NCBI RefSeq assembly: GCF_030929615.1
Contig: NZ_JAVFVU010000007.1
Span: forward strand, 124,001-188,000
Direction of reading: 5' to 3'
Length of the DNA stretch: 64,000 nt
Origin: Dyadobacter sp. LHD-138
GTDB lineage: Bacteria; Bacteroidota; Bacteroidia; Cytophagales; Spirosomataceae
A program made the translations under genes and the position numbers. This document shows, piece after piece, positions 27,761 through 37,300 of this stretch. Below the pieces are notes generated by a model. It saw nothing but the letters and a program-made list of their open reading frames with translations, was not told the DNA's origin and did no database searches. The first letter of the stretch is position 1. Every line of letters begins with the position of its first letter.

Positions 27761-28342
27761 TTATATCAGAAAAAGTACCAGTAGGATCACAACAAAATCT
27801 TTCAGATAGACCCGAAGCGTTTTGATGGATTTGGTAATATGATATTCAACCCCCTTTTCGGATAGCTGAAGGTGTGTAGCAATTTTGGTAACAGGCCAGT
27901 GCTCGATACGGCTTAACCTGAACACTTCCTGTGATTTTTCGGGCAGCGTTTTTAATCCTTTTTCCATCACCGATGTTAAATCGTTGATCGCAACCGTATT
28001 TTCGGTTTGGGATTCTTCCTGTTCAATGTATGAACGATAGTAATGGATGTAATTGTTTTTGACAACCTGTGTCCGGATGTAGTCAATGACCGCATATTTT
28101 ACGGCCCGAACCAGATAGTTTTCCAGTGAATGAATTTGAAGAGATGCACGCTTTTCCCAAAGCTGGACAAAAATTTCCTGAACAAGTTCTTCCGAGGTTG
28201 CTTTATCGTTTAAGCGCTTCTGTGCAATAAGAAAAAGTTTATACCAATACGCCTTATAGATCGCTGTAAACGAGCTTCTGTCTCCTTGAATAAAATTTTC
28301 AATGAGTTGCATTTCAGACACAGCAAGGGCAGATGAGCTCAT
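27761..28342 (-). CDS. FecI-type ECF sigma-70 factor
   Basis: The 193-residue protein has sigma region 2 (about 25-95, including SFTAIYKAYWYKLF and SEELVQEIFVQLW) and region 4 (about 130-180, LPEKSQEVFRLSRIEHWPVTKIA with a helix-turn-helix). It should direct RNA polymerase to promoters of the SusC1 locus under FecR control. The last 12 or so residues are very hydrophobic (DFVVILLVLFLI), which is odd for a cytoplasmic sigma factor. An alternative start is Met11. A 23-nt motif shared with the heme-protein gene lies 129 bp upstream. Confidence 0.93.
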   Translation of the reverse strand: MSSSALAVSEMQLIENFIQGDRSSFTAIYKAYWYKLFLIAQKRLNDKATSEELVQEIFVQLWEKRASLQIHSLENYLVRAVKYAVIDYIRTQVVKNNYIHYYRSYIEQEESQTENTVAINDLTSVMEKGLKTLPEKSQEVFRLSRIEHWPVTKIATHLQLSEKGVEYHITKSIKTLRVYLKDFVVILLVLFLI

Positions 28343-28470
28343 GGGTTAAATATTTTCTGAATACTGGTACAACACCTGTACTTTATACTATTCTGTTCAA
28401 CTACCTTTTAGTTTCAAATAATTATACTAAATAGATAATTTATACAATAGTAGCATTCAAAGCTCCTCCA

Positions 28471-28493
28471 ACTATCCTGCTGTGTCTGGTAAT
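28471..28493 (-). promoter_or_regulatory. Repeated 23-nt motif, copy 2
   Basis: Minus-strand core ATTACCAGACACAGCAGGAT. It matches the copy at 21167-21189 at 21 of 23 positions and lies 129 bp before the sigma-factor start. The flanks are AT-rich and unlike those of copy 1, so conservation is limited to the motif. Confidence 0.5.
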
Positions 28494-28516
28494 ATTAAAA
28501 TTTATACTTTGTCTTG

Positions 28517-29944
28517 TTATACTAATAGCGCCGGCACCGCTTTTCCTTTACCGTCCGGTGTCGTGTAAAACGGACGCTTTTCCACTTCATACTGTGTGTC
28601 GGGAGAAATGCCCAATGCCTGATAAATGGTCTGGTGGACCTGATCAATTTTAATAGGATTTTCGATCGTTTTACAAGGGCGTTCATCGGCGGTCTTGCCA
28701 TAGACAAACCCTTTTTTGATCCCGCCCCCGAACATCAGCATCGAACAACCGTCGGTAAAATGGCGGTGCATGCCGTAAAATTTCAGGTCGTTTAAAATAT
28801 CCGGCTGGTTCACCTGCTCCTGAACTTTCTGATCCGGGCGTCCTTCCACCATCATATCCCGGCTGAATTCGCTCGCTAAAACCACCATCGTCCGGTCAAG
28901 ACGCCCTGATTTGTCAAGATCTTTAATCAACTGGGCTATGGGGCCATCGATCTGCTTTTTCATATCCTTCAAACGCGTATGACCGTTTTCATGGGTGTCC
29001 CATCCTTTAAATGGCTCATATTCAGTGGTTACGCTGATAAATCTTGCACCTTGCTCCGTTAGTCTTCTGGCCAACAGGCAACCCAGACCAAAACGCCCGG
29101 TGTTGTAGATATTGTAGCTTTCTTTGGGTTCTGTACTCAGGTCGAAGGCCTTTGATTCGGGGGAATTCAGCAAGGTATAAGCCTGTTCCATCGAACGTTT
29201 CAGGGATTCGCGCTGGTAATCACTGCCGAATTCTCCAACCGGGCTGTTGTTAATCAGCTCATTGTAAAGCTGGTTTCTTCTCTCAAATCTTTTGGCATCC
29301 ATGCCCACCGGCGGGCGTACGCTTTCCAGGCCCTGGCTAGGGTCCGGGATAAAAAACGGGCCGAATTCATTGCCAAGGAAACCTGCCGTATGAAATGCTT
29401 TCAGTTCTTCCGCTTCGCCCACGCTGAAGCGCTGCCCGATATCAATGAATGCCGGAATAACCGGGTTTTTAGGTCCAAGTTCCTTGGCGATCCAGGAGCC
29501 AAAATGTGGCGCAGCAACCGTTTGCGGCGGTTCATAACAGGTATGCCAGTGGTATTGATGGCGGCTGTGGAGGATATGACCCATGTCGGCAGCCACGTAA
29601 GATCGTATCAAAGTGCCCTTGTCCATCACCTTCCCAATGGATTCCAAACCCTCAGAAAAATGAATTCCATCCAGAATGGTGGGTACCGATTTGAAGGTAC
29701 TTAACACCCGGTTTCCCTCCATGCCTGTTGTATAAGGCGTGTAAAGTTTTGGGTCAAAAGTTTCAGTATGCGCCATACCACCGGCCATCCATAAAAGGAT
29801 CACTGTGTCGGCACTTGAATTCGAACCGCCCACACCTTTACAGCTTGAAAGTATATTTGAAACCGGTGCTCCGGCCGCCAGTGCGGCCATTGTTGCGGCG
29901 CTGGCCCGCTGTAAAAATTCTCTTCTATTCCAATTCTTATTCAT
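28517..29944 (-). CDS. Tat-exported DUF1501 protein
   Basis: The 475-residue protein opens with a textbook Tat signal (WNRREFLQRASAATMAALAAGAP). The remainder is the DUF1501 family, which shares the alkaline-phosphatase/sulfatase fold: VILLWMAGGMAHTETFDPK, a GWDTHENGH segment, VVLASEFSRD and a C-terminal MHRHFTDGC region. Biochemical function is poorly defined. DUF1501 genes are regularly paired with DUF1549/DUF1553 cytochrome-like genes in Planctomycetes, and here such a gene lies immediately upstream. A periplasmic metal-dependent hydrolase role is inferred from the fold, not shown. Confidence 0.87.
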   Translation of the reverse strand: MNKNWNRREFLQRASAATMAALAAGAPVSNILSSCKGVGGSNSSADTVILLWMAGGMAHTETFDPKLYTPYTTGMEGNRVLSTFKSVPTILDGIHFSEGLESIGKVMDKGTLIRSYVAADMGHILHSRHQYHWHTCYEPPQTVAAPHFGSWIAKELGPKNPVIPAFIDIGQRFSVGEAEELKAFHTAGFLGNEFGPFFIPDPSQGLESVRPPVGMDAKRFERRNQLYNELINNSPVGEFGSDYQRESLKRSMEQAYTLLNSPESKAFDLSTEPKESYNIYNTGRFGLGCLLARRLTEQGARFISVTTEYEPFKGWDTHENGHTRLKDMKKQIDGPIAQLIKDLDKSGRLDRTMVVLASEFSRDMMVEGRPDQKVQEQVNQPDILNDLKFYGMHRHFTDGCSMLMFGGGIKKGFVYGKTADERPCKTIENPIKIDQVHQTIYQALGISPDTQYEVEKRPFYTTPDGKGKAVPALLV

Positions 29945-30298
29945 GGGATTAATATTTTTTAAAAGAATCGTCAGTATCTGACTTTTGGTATTGTTTAATT
30001 GTGCCCTACTATCCAGACTAATAATATTTATAATACTATTAAAGCTTTTAATTCTTTAAATAAGTTTAATATTTATCATTACTTAAATTAATACTGAGCT
30101 TATTGATTTTTAATTATAGTATTTAAAATATCAAACAATTTAAATGCTTAGTACTTTATATAAATATTATACTTTCACTAAATACTTATTATATTAAATA
30201 TATATTATGTATTGAAATTACTGAATGCTATATTCATACATTAATTATTTAAAATATTATACTTTCTAAATGTTCAATAATAATAGATATTGTAACAC
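29945..30298. other. Extremely AT-rich intergenic region
   Basis: No gene is visible. The stretch 30020-30290 is overwhelmingly A/T, and a 15-nt direct repeat (AAATATTATACTTTC) occurs at 30162-30176 and 30252-30266. It separates the DUF1549/DUF1553 gene from the DUF1501 gene and contains no obvious terminator. Confidence 0.6.
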
Positions 30299-32659
30299 TC
30301 AGTAAATCAATTGAAACTCCGGGATCAGCGCTATTGCCCAAACCAGATCCTGTATACTTTCTTCGCTTGGATTAGCGCCCAGGATCTTCTTAGCCACGGC
30401 CAGTTCTTTCGGAACCGGTGCGCGTCCCAGTGCTTTTCGGTATAATGCAGTAACCAGTAAATCAGAAGTTGGATACGCTGCACGCCATTCTTTGGCTCCT
30501 CTTTTTAATGTTGCGGTGAATTTTTCTCCGTTCGTTAGTTCAAGGGCCTGTAATAAATTGGCCTGCGAAGTCCGGCTGGTACTGACCGTTTCACGATTCG
30601 GGCGACCAAGTGCCGTCAGGAACGGATCATTTTTCACAAACCCGGCACGGGCGAAAGGTAGTTTTTTCTTGATATCGTCGGTCAGTAATTTGACAACAAT
30701 GGCGGAATCAGCGTACATGGGATTGAAGGAAGTGCTGATCGCATCAGAGAATTGTTCTGCTGAAAGTCGGCGGCGTACCATACCCGTAAACTTGTAATTG
30801 TTGGCCATGATATCTCCCGCTTCTTTCACCGAAGTGGATGGCAGCTGATAGGTCTTTGAGGTGACGATGGTGAAAATAAGTTTTTTCATATCATACCCGT
30901 TTGCTGCAAAATCCGAAGCCAGCCAGTCCAGCAGATCTTCGCTCCACGGCGCATTATCCATCATGTCAACGGGCTCCACAATGCCACGTCCCAGAAGCTG
31001 CGCCCAGATGCGGTTGACGACCGTGCGATACAGGCGGCCGTCCTTTGGTTGTACGAGAAAATCAGCAAGCTGACGCAATCTCTTTTCAGTACTGGCGTCA
31101 ACACTGATCTCACCAAGTTCAGGGAAAAGGATTTTTCTACCGGCCATTTTACCGGTCGGTTTGTCGCAGTGGTTTATTTCCAGCAGCGAGTCTGCGAAGA
31201 TATTGGCGAAGGCATAGGATTGTTCAAGTTTCCAGTCGCTGATAAAACTATCGTGGCAGGAAGCACATTTTAAGTTAAGGCCCAGAAAAACCTGAGATAC
31301 ATTTTGTGCCGCCTGCATTTCCGTACGCTGACTGGAATTGATCGTGCCGCGCCATTTGATTCCTTTGATGAACCCTTCCGAATCTTTGCCCGGACTTATC
31401 AGTTCTTTGACAAACCAGTTGTAAGGTTTGTTAACCTGTAAAGAGGTGTACAGCCATTTCGTGATGTCGAAACGTCCGCCGGTGATATATCCTGTACCGG
31501 AATAATCATTGCGAAGCACATCATTCCAAAATGACATCCAGTGCTGGGCGTAGTCGTCGTTTCTGTTCAGTAATTCTCTCGCCAGAATTTCTCTTTTGTC
31601 CGGACGTGAATCCTGAACAAATGCATCAATTTTTTCAGGAGGCGGAAGCAAGCCGATAATGTCGAGATAGACACGACGCATGTATATGCGGTCGTCCACG
31701 ACTTTGGTCCAGGCCAGTTTGTTTTTTTGGAAGTAAGCATTGACAAATAAGTCGACTGGTTTTGTAAGATCGCCTGTAACCGCCGGAATCTCCGGTGTCC
31801 GTGGTTCCAGTGCGGCGACCCGGTAAATGGATTTCATTTTACCCGCCGGCCATTGCGCACCTTTTTCAATCCAGTAACGGAGTACGGCAACTTCTTGCGC
31901 GGTCAATCTTTTTCCCTTGGTTGGCATGGCTTCCTTATGACCGACAGGCAGTGAGATCCTTCTGATTAACTCACTTTTATCCGGATGATTCGGGGTAATC
32001 ACCAGGCCGTTTTCACCGCCTTTCATGATCGCATCTTTGCTGTCCAGCCTTAAATCCCCTTTCTTTTTGGCTTCACCGTGGCAGCTGTAACAGTTGTGGG
32101 CCAGAATGGTCCGTACTTCGACATTCAGGTCTTCGACTTGTTGCGGCGTTAAGGCCTGTCCATTGCTCGCCAACATGAAATCCGGCGTTTCAGAGGCAGC
32201 AAGTTGGGGTGTTTGATTAAAGGGTAGTACACTGGAAAGATAATCGTCTCCGTGCGTTAACATGGCTCCGTAATGGCCAGCAAAAGAAACACCAAAGACT
32301 GTAATGATGAGCAGTGTCCGGTATAGCGGCAACTTGTTACGGTGCAGGCATAGCAAAGCCAGTGATGCCAGTACCATGGTGGTTATGCCGGCCCAGCGGT
32401 GTATTTCTAAGCTGTCGCCGCCGTACTCACCTTCATTGGCAAGCAGCCAGCCCAGCGCCACGGCAACCACGGCACTGATGGTTCCAATCCAGATCAATAT
32501 GGAAATGCCCGCCCGGAGTTTATCCGACTTTCTTTTCCACTCAATAATTTCTAAAACAAGGGCAACACAGAGTAAACTTATGGGGAAATGCACCATTAAG
32601 GGGTGGAGTCTTCCCAGGAATTGCCAAAGCCAAAATGTTTCTACTGTTTGTAATAGCAC
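30299..32659 (-). CDS. Membrane-anchored DUF1549/DUF1553 protein with two CxxCH motifs
   Basis: The 786-residue protein begins with about four membrane helices (residues 10-135; FLGRLHPLMVHFPISLL resembles DUF2231-type domains). A Planctomycete-type cytochrome domain follows with C190-C193-H194 (NCYSCHGEA), then a DUF1549 domain (about 305-490) holding a second CASCH at C465-C468-H469, and a C-terminal DUF1553 domain (about 520-760). The layout suggests an electron-transfer protein at the inner membrane facing the periplasm. The start is a GTG at 32659 (ORF position one); the next in-frame ATG at residue 22 would cut into the first helix. It has no close partner in its transcript but is functionally tied to DUF1501. 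Confidence 0.85.
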   Translation of the reverse strand: MLLQTVETFWLWQFLGRLHPLMVHFPISLLCVALVLEIIEWKRKSDKLRAGISILIWIGTISAVVAVALGWLLANEGEYGGDSLEIHRWAGITTMVLASLALLCLHRNKLPLYRTLLIITVFGVSFAGHYGAMLTHGDDYLSSVLPFNQTPQLAASETPDFMLASNGQALTPQQVEDLNVEVRTILAHNCYSCHGEAKKKGDLRLDSKDAIMKGGENGLVITPNHPDKSELIRRISLPVGHKEAMPTKGKRLTAQEVAVLRYWIEKGAQWPAGKMKSIYRVAALEPRTPEIPAVTGDLTKPVDLFVNAYFQKNKLAWTKVVDDRIYMRRVYLDIIGLLPPPEKIDAFVQDSRPDKREILARELLNRNDDYAQHWMSFWNDVLRNDYSGTGYITGGRFDITKWLYTSLQVNKPYNWFVKELISPGKDSEGFIKGIKWRGTINSSQRTEMQAAQNVSQVFLGLNLKCASCHDSFISDWKLEQSYAFANIFADSLLEINHCDKPTGKMAGRKILFPELGEISVDASTEKRLRQLADFLVQPKDGRLYRTVVNRIWAQLLGRGIVEPVDMMDNAPWSEDLLDWLASDFAANGYDMKKLIFTIVTSKTYQLPSTSVKEAGDIMANNYKFTGMVRRRLSAEQFSDAISTSFNPMYADSAIVVKLLTDDIKKKLPFARAGFVKNDPFLTALGRPNRETVSTSRTSQANLLQALELTNGEKFTATLKRGAKEWRAAYPTSDLLVTALYRKALGRAPVPKELAVAKKILGANPSEESIQDLVWAIALIPEFQLIY

Positions 32660-32765
32660 GGTTGTAAATAATTTGTGAGTTACTTATTATTTATCAATAA
32701 GTCAGTTTCATGCAAAACCTATTGTAATCAATAACGAATATCTCGTTTAATATTTATAATTTGAA

Positions 32766-32801
32766 AGAGAGATATGCACAAAACCAGGTGCATATCTCTC
32801 T
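32766..32801 (-). terminator. Terminator after SusC2-SusD2
   Basis: A perfect 14-bp inverted repeat (32766-32779 and 32788-32801) with an 8-nt loop lies 42 bp after the SusD2 stop, with a T-rich run following on the minus strand. Confidence 0.85.
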
Positions 32802-32842
32802 GATTTAAAATTGATTAAATCAATATTGCCCGAAAATCAGGA

Positions 32843-34360
32843 TTAATAGCCTGGATTTTGAGTCAGTTTCGCATTAATCAAAATCTGTGGAGCAGGAATT
32901 GGTAGCAGGTATTCGCTTTCCGTATAAACATAGTCAGTCGAATTGAAAGGAACGTTTCCCCTGTCCACCGTTGGTTTCGCTCTTTCCATTGCACCGTGAG
33001 CATTCATAAATGCGGCCCATTCAGCAGGTGTTTTCGTGCGTTTCAGATCAATCCAGCGTTGATTCTCAAAAGCAAGTTCCAGGCGGCGTTCCTTTAAAAC
33101 GGCGGTTCTGAAAGCAGTTTTGTCCAATCCTGCCAGATCCGCCAGTCCGGCGCGTTTTCTGATCTGGTTAAGATAGCCCAGTGCTTCACCGGTTGGCCCT
33201 GCCTGTTCATTGATCGATTCGGCCAGCATCAATAACACATCCGCGTAGCGAAGAATCGGCCAGTTGGTATTCGTGCGGTTAACGATCGTATGCGGATAAT
33301 TGTACTTGCTTACAAAGGGAACCGGGTAAACTTTTCCGTCCAGTGTGAAGCTGGGTTTTAGGGAAATATCCTTCCTCAAATCGCCGGTTTCGTAAGCGGC
33401 CATGATATCATTGGTAGGGACATTTCTGCCGCCGTTGCCCCCCGAAGAGAATCCGGTAACCGCGCCTTTCGACACCCTTGGGGCGAAAATATATTGGAAA
33501 TTACTCCATTCACCCAGGTCATTATCGCCTTGGTACTGGATTTCGAAAACAGATTCCTTTCCATTCTTTTTTGACGAGGAAGGATCGAAATTGTCCGCGT
33601 AGCTGGCGTTAAGGCTATATCCTAACGTTGTTACTTCTTTTAACAATGTTACTGCGTCTGCATATTTCTTGTTGATCAGGTAGGTTTTTCCTAATAAACT
33701 AAGTGCAGCACCTTTTGTCGCTCTCCCTTTGTCACCATCGGAGGCGTACTTCGCAGGAAGCAGCGCGATGGCCTCTTTGAGGTCCTTTTCTACCATAGCC
33801 CAGACGTCAGCCTGTGGTGATCTTACGAGATCAAATGCTGGATCCGGAACAGTCAAGGTGGAGGTTACAATAACCACGTCACCAAAGTACTGGACGAGGT
33901 TAAAATACAGGTAAGCTCTCAGGAACTTAAGCTGTCCCTCAATTTCCTTTTTAGGGGCATCCGCAACCGTCGTTTTTGCCATTTTTTCAAGCGTCAGGTT
34001 GGCATTGTAAAGCGCCGCATAATGCGCATTCCAGAGGTTGGAGATTTCGCCGTTGCCAGAGTTGACGGTGGAGAATTCAAAGGCTTCCCAACCACCGGCA
34101 CCACCACGGTCGGACGGGTTTAGATCAATGGTGGTATTGTCGGTCTGGAATTCTCCAAAAATATAGGCCGTGTTTGTAAGTGCCTGAACCTGGCTGTAAA
34201 CGCCGCTAAGCGCCTGTTTTAGCTGAGATTCGTCTTTGTAAAAAACATCAACACCTACTTTCGTGGGATCGGTCTGATTCAGAAAATCTTCGCTGCATGA
34301 AGACTGAAAAAGACCCAGAACTATGATACCGATTATGGCTGTATTTTTCATTTTCATCAT
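32843..34360 (-). CDS. SusD/RagB-like outer-membrane lipoprotein (SusD2)
   Basis: The 505-residue protein has a lipoprotein signal with lipobox QSSC, a RagB/SusD TPR scaffold (LKFLRAYLYFNLVQYFGDV) and the conserved C-terminal block (RKRAGLADL...LKERRLELAFENQRWIDLKR). It is the nutrient-binding lid for SusC2, whose gene ends 2 bp upstream. The start could be the ATG at 34360 or 34357. It shares the domain plan of SusD1 but is clearly divergent, so the two pairs probably take up different, perhaps related, compounds. Confidence 0.92.
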   Translation of the reverse strand: MMKMKNTAIIGIIVLGLFQSSCSEDFLNQTDPTKVGVDVFYKDESQLKQALSGVYSQVQALTNTAYIFGEFQTDNTTIDLNPSDRGGAGGWEAFEFSTVNSGNGEISNLWNAHYAALYNANLTLEKMAKTTVADAPKKEIEGQLKFLRAYLYFNLVQYFGDVVIVTSTLTVPDPAFDLVRSPQADVWAMVEKDLKEAIALLPAKYASDGDKGRATKGAALSLLGKTYLINKKYADAVTLLKEVTTLGYSLNASYADNFDPSSSKKNGKESVFEIQYQGDNDLGEWSNFQYIFAPRVSKGAVTGFSSGGNGGRNVPTNDIMAAYETGDLRKDISLKPSFTLDGKVYPVPFVSKYNYPHTIVNRTNTNWPILRYADVLLMLAESINEQAGPTGEALGYLNQIRKRAGLADLAGLDKTAFRTAVLKERRLELAFENQRWIDLKRTKTPAEWAAFMNAHGAMERAKPTVDRGNVPFNSTDYVYTESEYLLPIPAPQILINAKLTQNPGY

Positions 34361-34362
34361 TT

Positions 34363-37300
34363 TTAGAAGTTAACTTTAAGGCCCGCAGAAAATGTTCTTG
34401 GAACAGGATATGACTCGTCGTCATTGTTTAACTCTGTTCCACCTCTCACACCCGCATCCGGATTGTTTCCAGGGTATTTGGTGACAAGCAGTAAGTTGGC
34501 TGCATTGACAAAAATGCGCGCATCGGACAAAATACCGTTGATCTTGGGAAGTGTATAGCCGATCGTTACGTTTTTCACCCACATGTGCGTGCCGTCATAC
34601 ACATAACGTTCACTGCTTTCGCGCGACCATTTGAAGTAGTCTGTACCACCCTGAGAATTTTTGCCATTCGGGTTTGAGCCCGGGTTTTCAGGAGATCTCC
34701 ATCTGTCTTTTGCTTTTTCCAATACGTTGAAAACGCCGTCCATATTCATCGTTGAGGCCTCAATGTTACGGTACACATCAAATTTATATGCACCCATCAA
34801 TAACACGCTAATATCGAAGCGCTTATAGTCGGCGCCAACGTTCCATGCCCAGTTAAATTTAGGATTTGGGTTTCCGATTTCGGTCATGTCTTTGGTGTCG
34901 TATGAAACGATTCCGTCAGGTCCGCCGTCCGCAGCACCATGCAAATCCGCGAATTTCATGGCACCAGGAATCGCTCCATCCTGTTTGGGTGCTGCATTGA
35001 TTTCATCCTGGGTATTGAAAATTCCCAGTTTACGGTAGCCGAAGATCATCCCGATAGGTCGGCCAACCTGCTGGATGTTATAACCTCCATATTGGCTTCC
35101 TTGTAAAATGAAATCGTTCTGACCGCGAATCGCCAATACTTTATTTCTGTTAAAGGTGATGTTACCGTTGGTTCGGAGATTAACCTGGCCGACTTTGATC
35201 CTGTAATTCACAGCAACTTCGATACCTTTGTTTTGTACTTTTCCTAGATTTTTCAAGGTTGAAGTGAACCCGGATACTGCCGGAATATTGTAGCCTAATA
35301 ACATATCATCGGTTATTTTTTTGTAATACTCAACCGTAAAAATCAATTTGTTGTTGAATGTGGCCAGGTCGAAACCAATATCCAATTGGTCTGATTTTTC
35401 CCAGGTTAGCTGAGAGTTTGCAAAACCTGATACCGTTTTTCCAGATGATAACGTATTGTTAAACAAATAGTTATTTATTCCAAGGAAAGCCAAACTTGCG
35501 TAGTTACCATCGTCTCCGGCATTTTGCCCCACTCCGAAATTGTTATTACTGCTTACACGGTAAGTATTATTGCCGGTTTTACCCCAGCTCGCTCTCAGTT
35601 TCAGGTCGGTCAGCCAGGGTGTTTTAGGGATAAAGGATTCTTCTGAAATTCTCCAGCCAACCGAAGCCGCAGGGAAATTGCCATACTTATTCCCCTCACT
35701 GAATCTTGAACTTCCCTCGCGACGCATCGTTGCAGAGAACAGGTATTTGTCTTTGAATGAATAATTTAACCTGGCCAGATAAGCGATCATGGTCCATTTT
35801 CTTTCAATAGAATTGGATGAGCGGATTGTCCCGCTGCCCAGGTATGGCACAAGGTCATCCGGGAATGTATTGGCAGAGCCGTACAGGCCTTTGGTTGTTT
35901 CCTGCTGGGCGCTATAACCTAACATGGCGTCAAAGTGATGATTCACGCCAAAGTTTGTATTGTAGGTGAGCAGCTGATCCGCAGCATAGTTTCTCAGTTC
36001 TTCGGAATCGTCCCGCTCTGATGCAATCCTTGGCGGTGCTCCTGAACTACCCGTAGCAACAGCCAACCCGATGGTGGAAGGTACATATTCCTTGTAGGTA
36101 TTGTAATTGATTTTTGCATTTAACGAAGATCTGAACTTTAAGCCTTTGGCAAGATTCAGCTCGATATAACCATTGGAAAGGATGTCTGCAATGTTCCGGG
36201 TCCGTTTGAGGTTTTTAAGTAAAAACAACGGATTCGGAAATCCGAAAATGTCGCCAACACCATTGTAATAAGGGATCAGTTCGCCTTTTTCGTCATAAGC
36301 CGGATATCTAGGATCGGCGATTAGCGTCAAGCCAACCAGCGCACTGCGTCCGTCGGTACTGGCAAGATTTGATTTGGAGTAACTACCCGCAACATTGAAA
36401 CCCATGGTTATGAACTTGTTGATGTCCCCAGCCAGGTTGGTCCGTACGGAAGCGCGGTCATATCCGGTGTATTGCAGCGAACCGTCTTCTTTGTAATAAC
36501 CCACCGAAACGACGGATTTTATAGGGCCTTTTCCGGAAGACAAAGTCACGTTCACATCTTTGTAAGGAGCGTTGTTTTTTAGAATGAGATCGAACCAGTT
36601 GGTGGAGTATTTTGTATTCTCCGGATTGCGAAAATCTACCGGAATGTCCTCATTGGTAGGTTGTTTACCATTTGCAAGTACATAGCGGCCAATAAAAACT
36701 TCTTTTTTAAACTGTGCAAAATCTTTGCCGTTTAAAACGTGGGTTTTTCTGCCATCCGGTATGTTCTGGATACCATAATCGATCGAGACATTTAGGCTGG
36801 TTTTTCCTTCTTTGGCAGCTTTGGTTGTAATTAAAACCACACCATTGGAACCTCTTGCACCATAAATGGCCGTCGAAGCAGCATCTTTCAATATGGAAAT
36901 CGTCTCGATGTCGTTGGGGTTCAGGTTTTGTCCAACGGAGATACCAACGGGGAAACCGTCAATAACATAAAGCGGGTCACTGCCGGCACCAAGTGAGCTG
37001 ATGCCCCGCACCTTTACTTCAAACTGCTGACCCGGTGTTCCGCTTTTTTGTTTGATGATTACTCCTGGCGCCTGTCCCTGTAACATTCTGGTAACGTTTG
37101 ACTTAGGGACTTCGCCGATATCATCCATGTTGATTACCGAAACCGCCGAAGTGATATCGCGCTTACGCTGGGTACCATAACCTACGACAACGACTTCTTC
37201 CAAAGCCTTGGAGTCCACGGCCAGCTGTATGTCCAAAGTGGACCGGCTACCAACCGTTATTTCTTTTGAAATGTAACCAACAAATGAGAATACGAGAACA

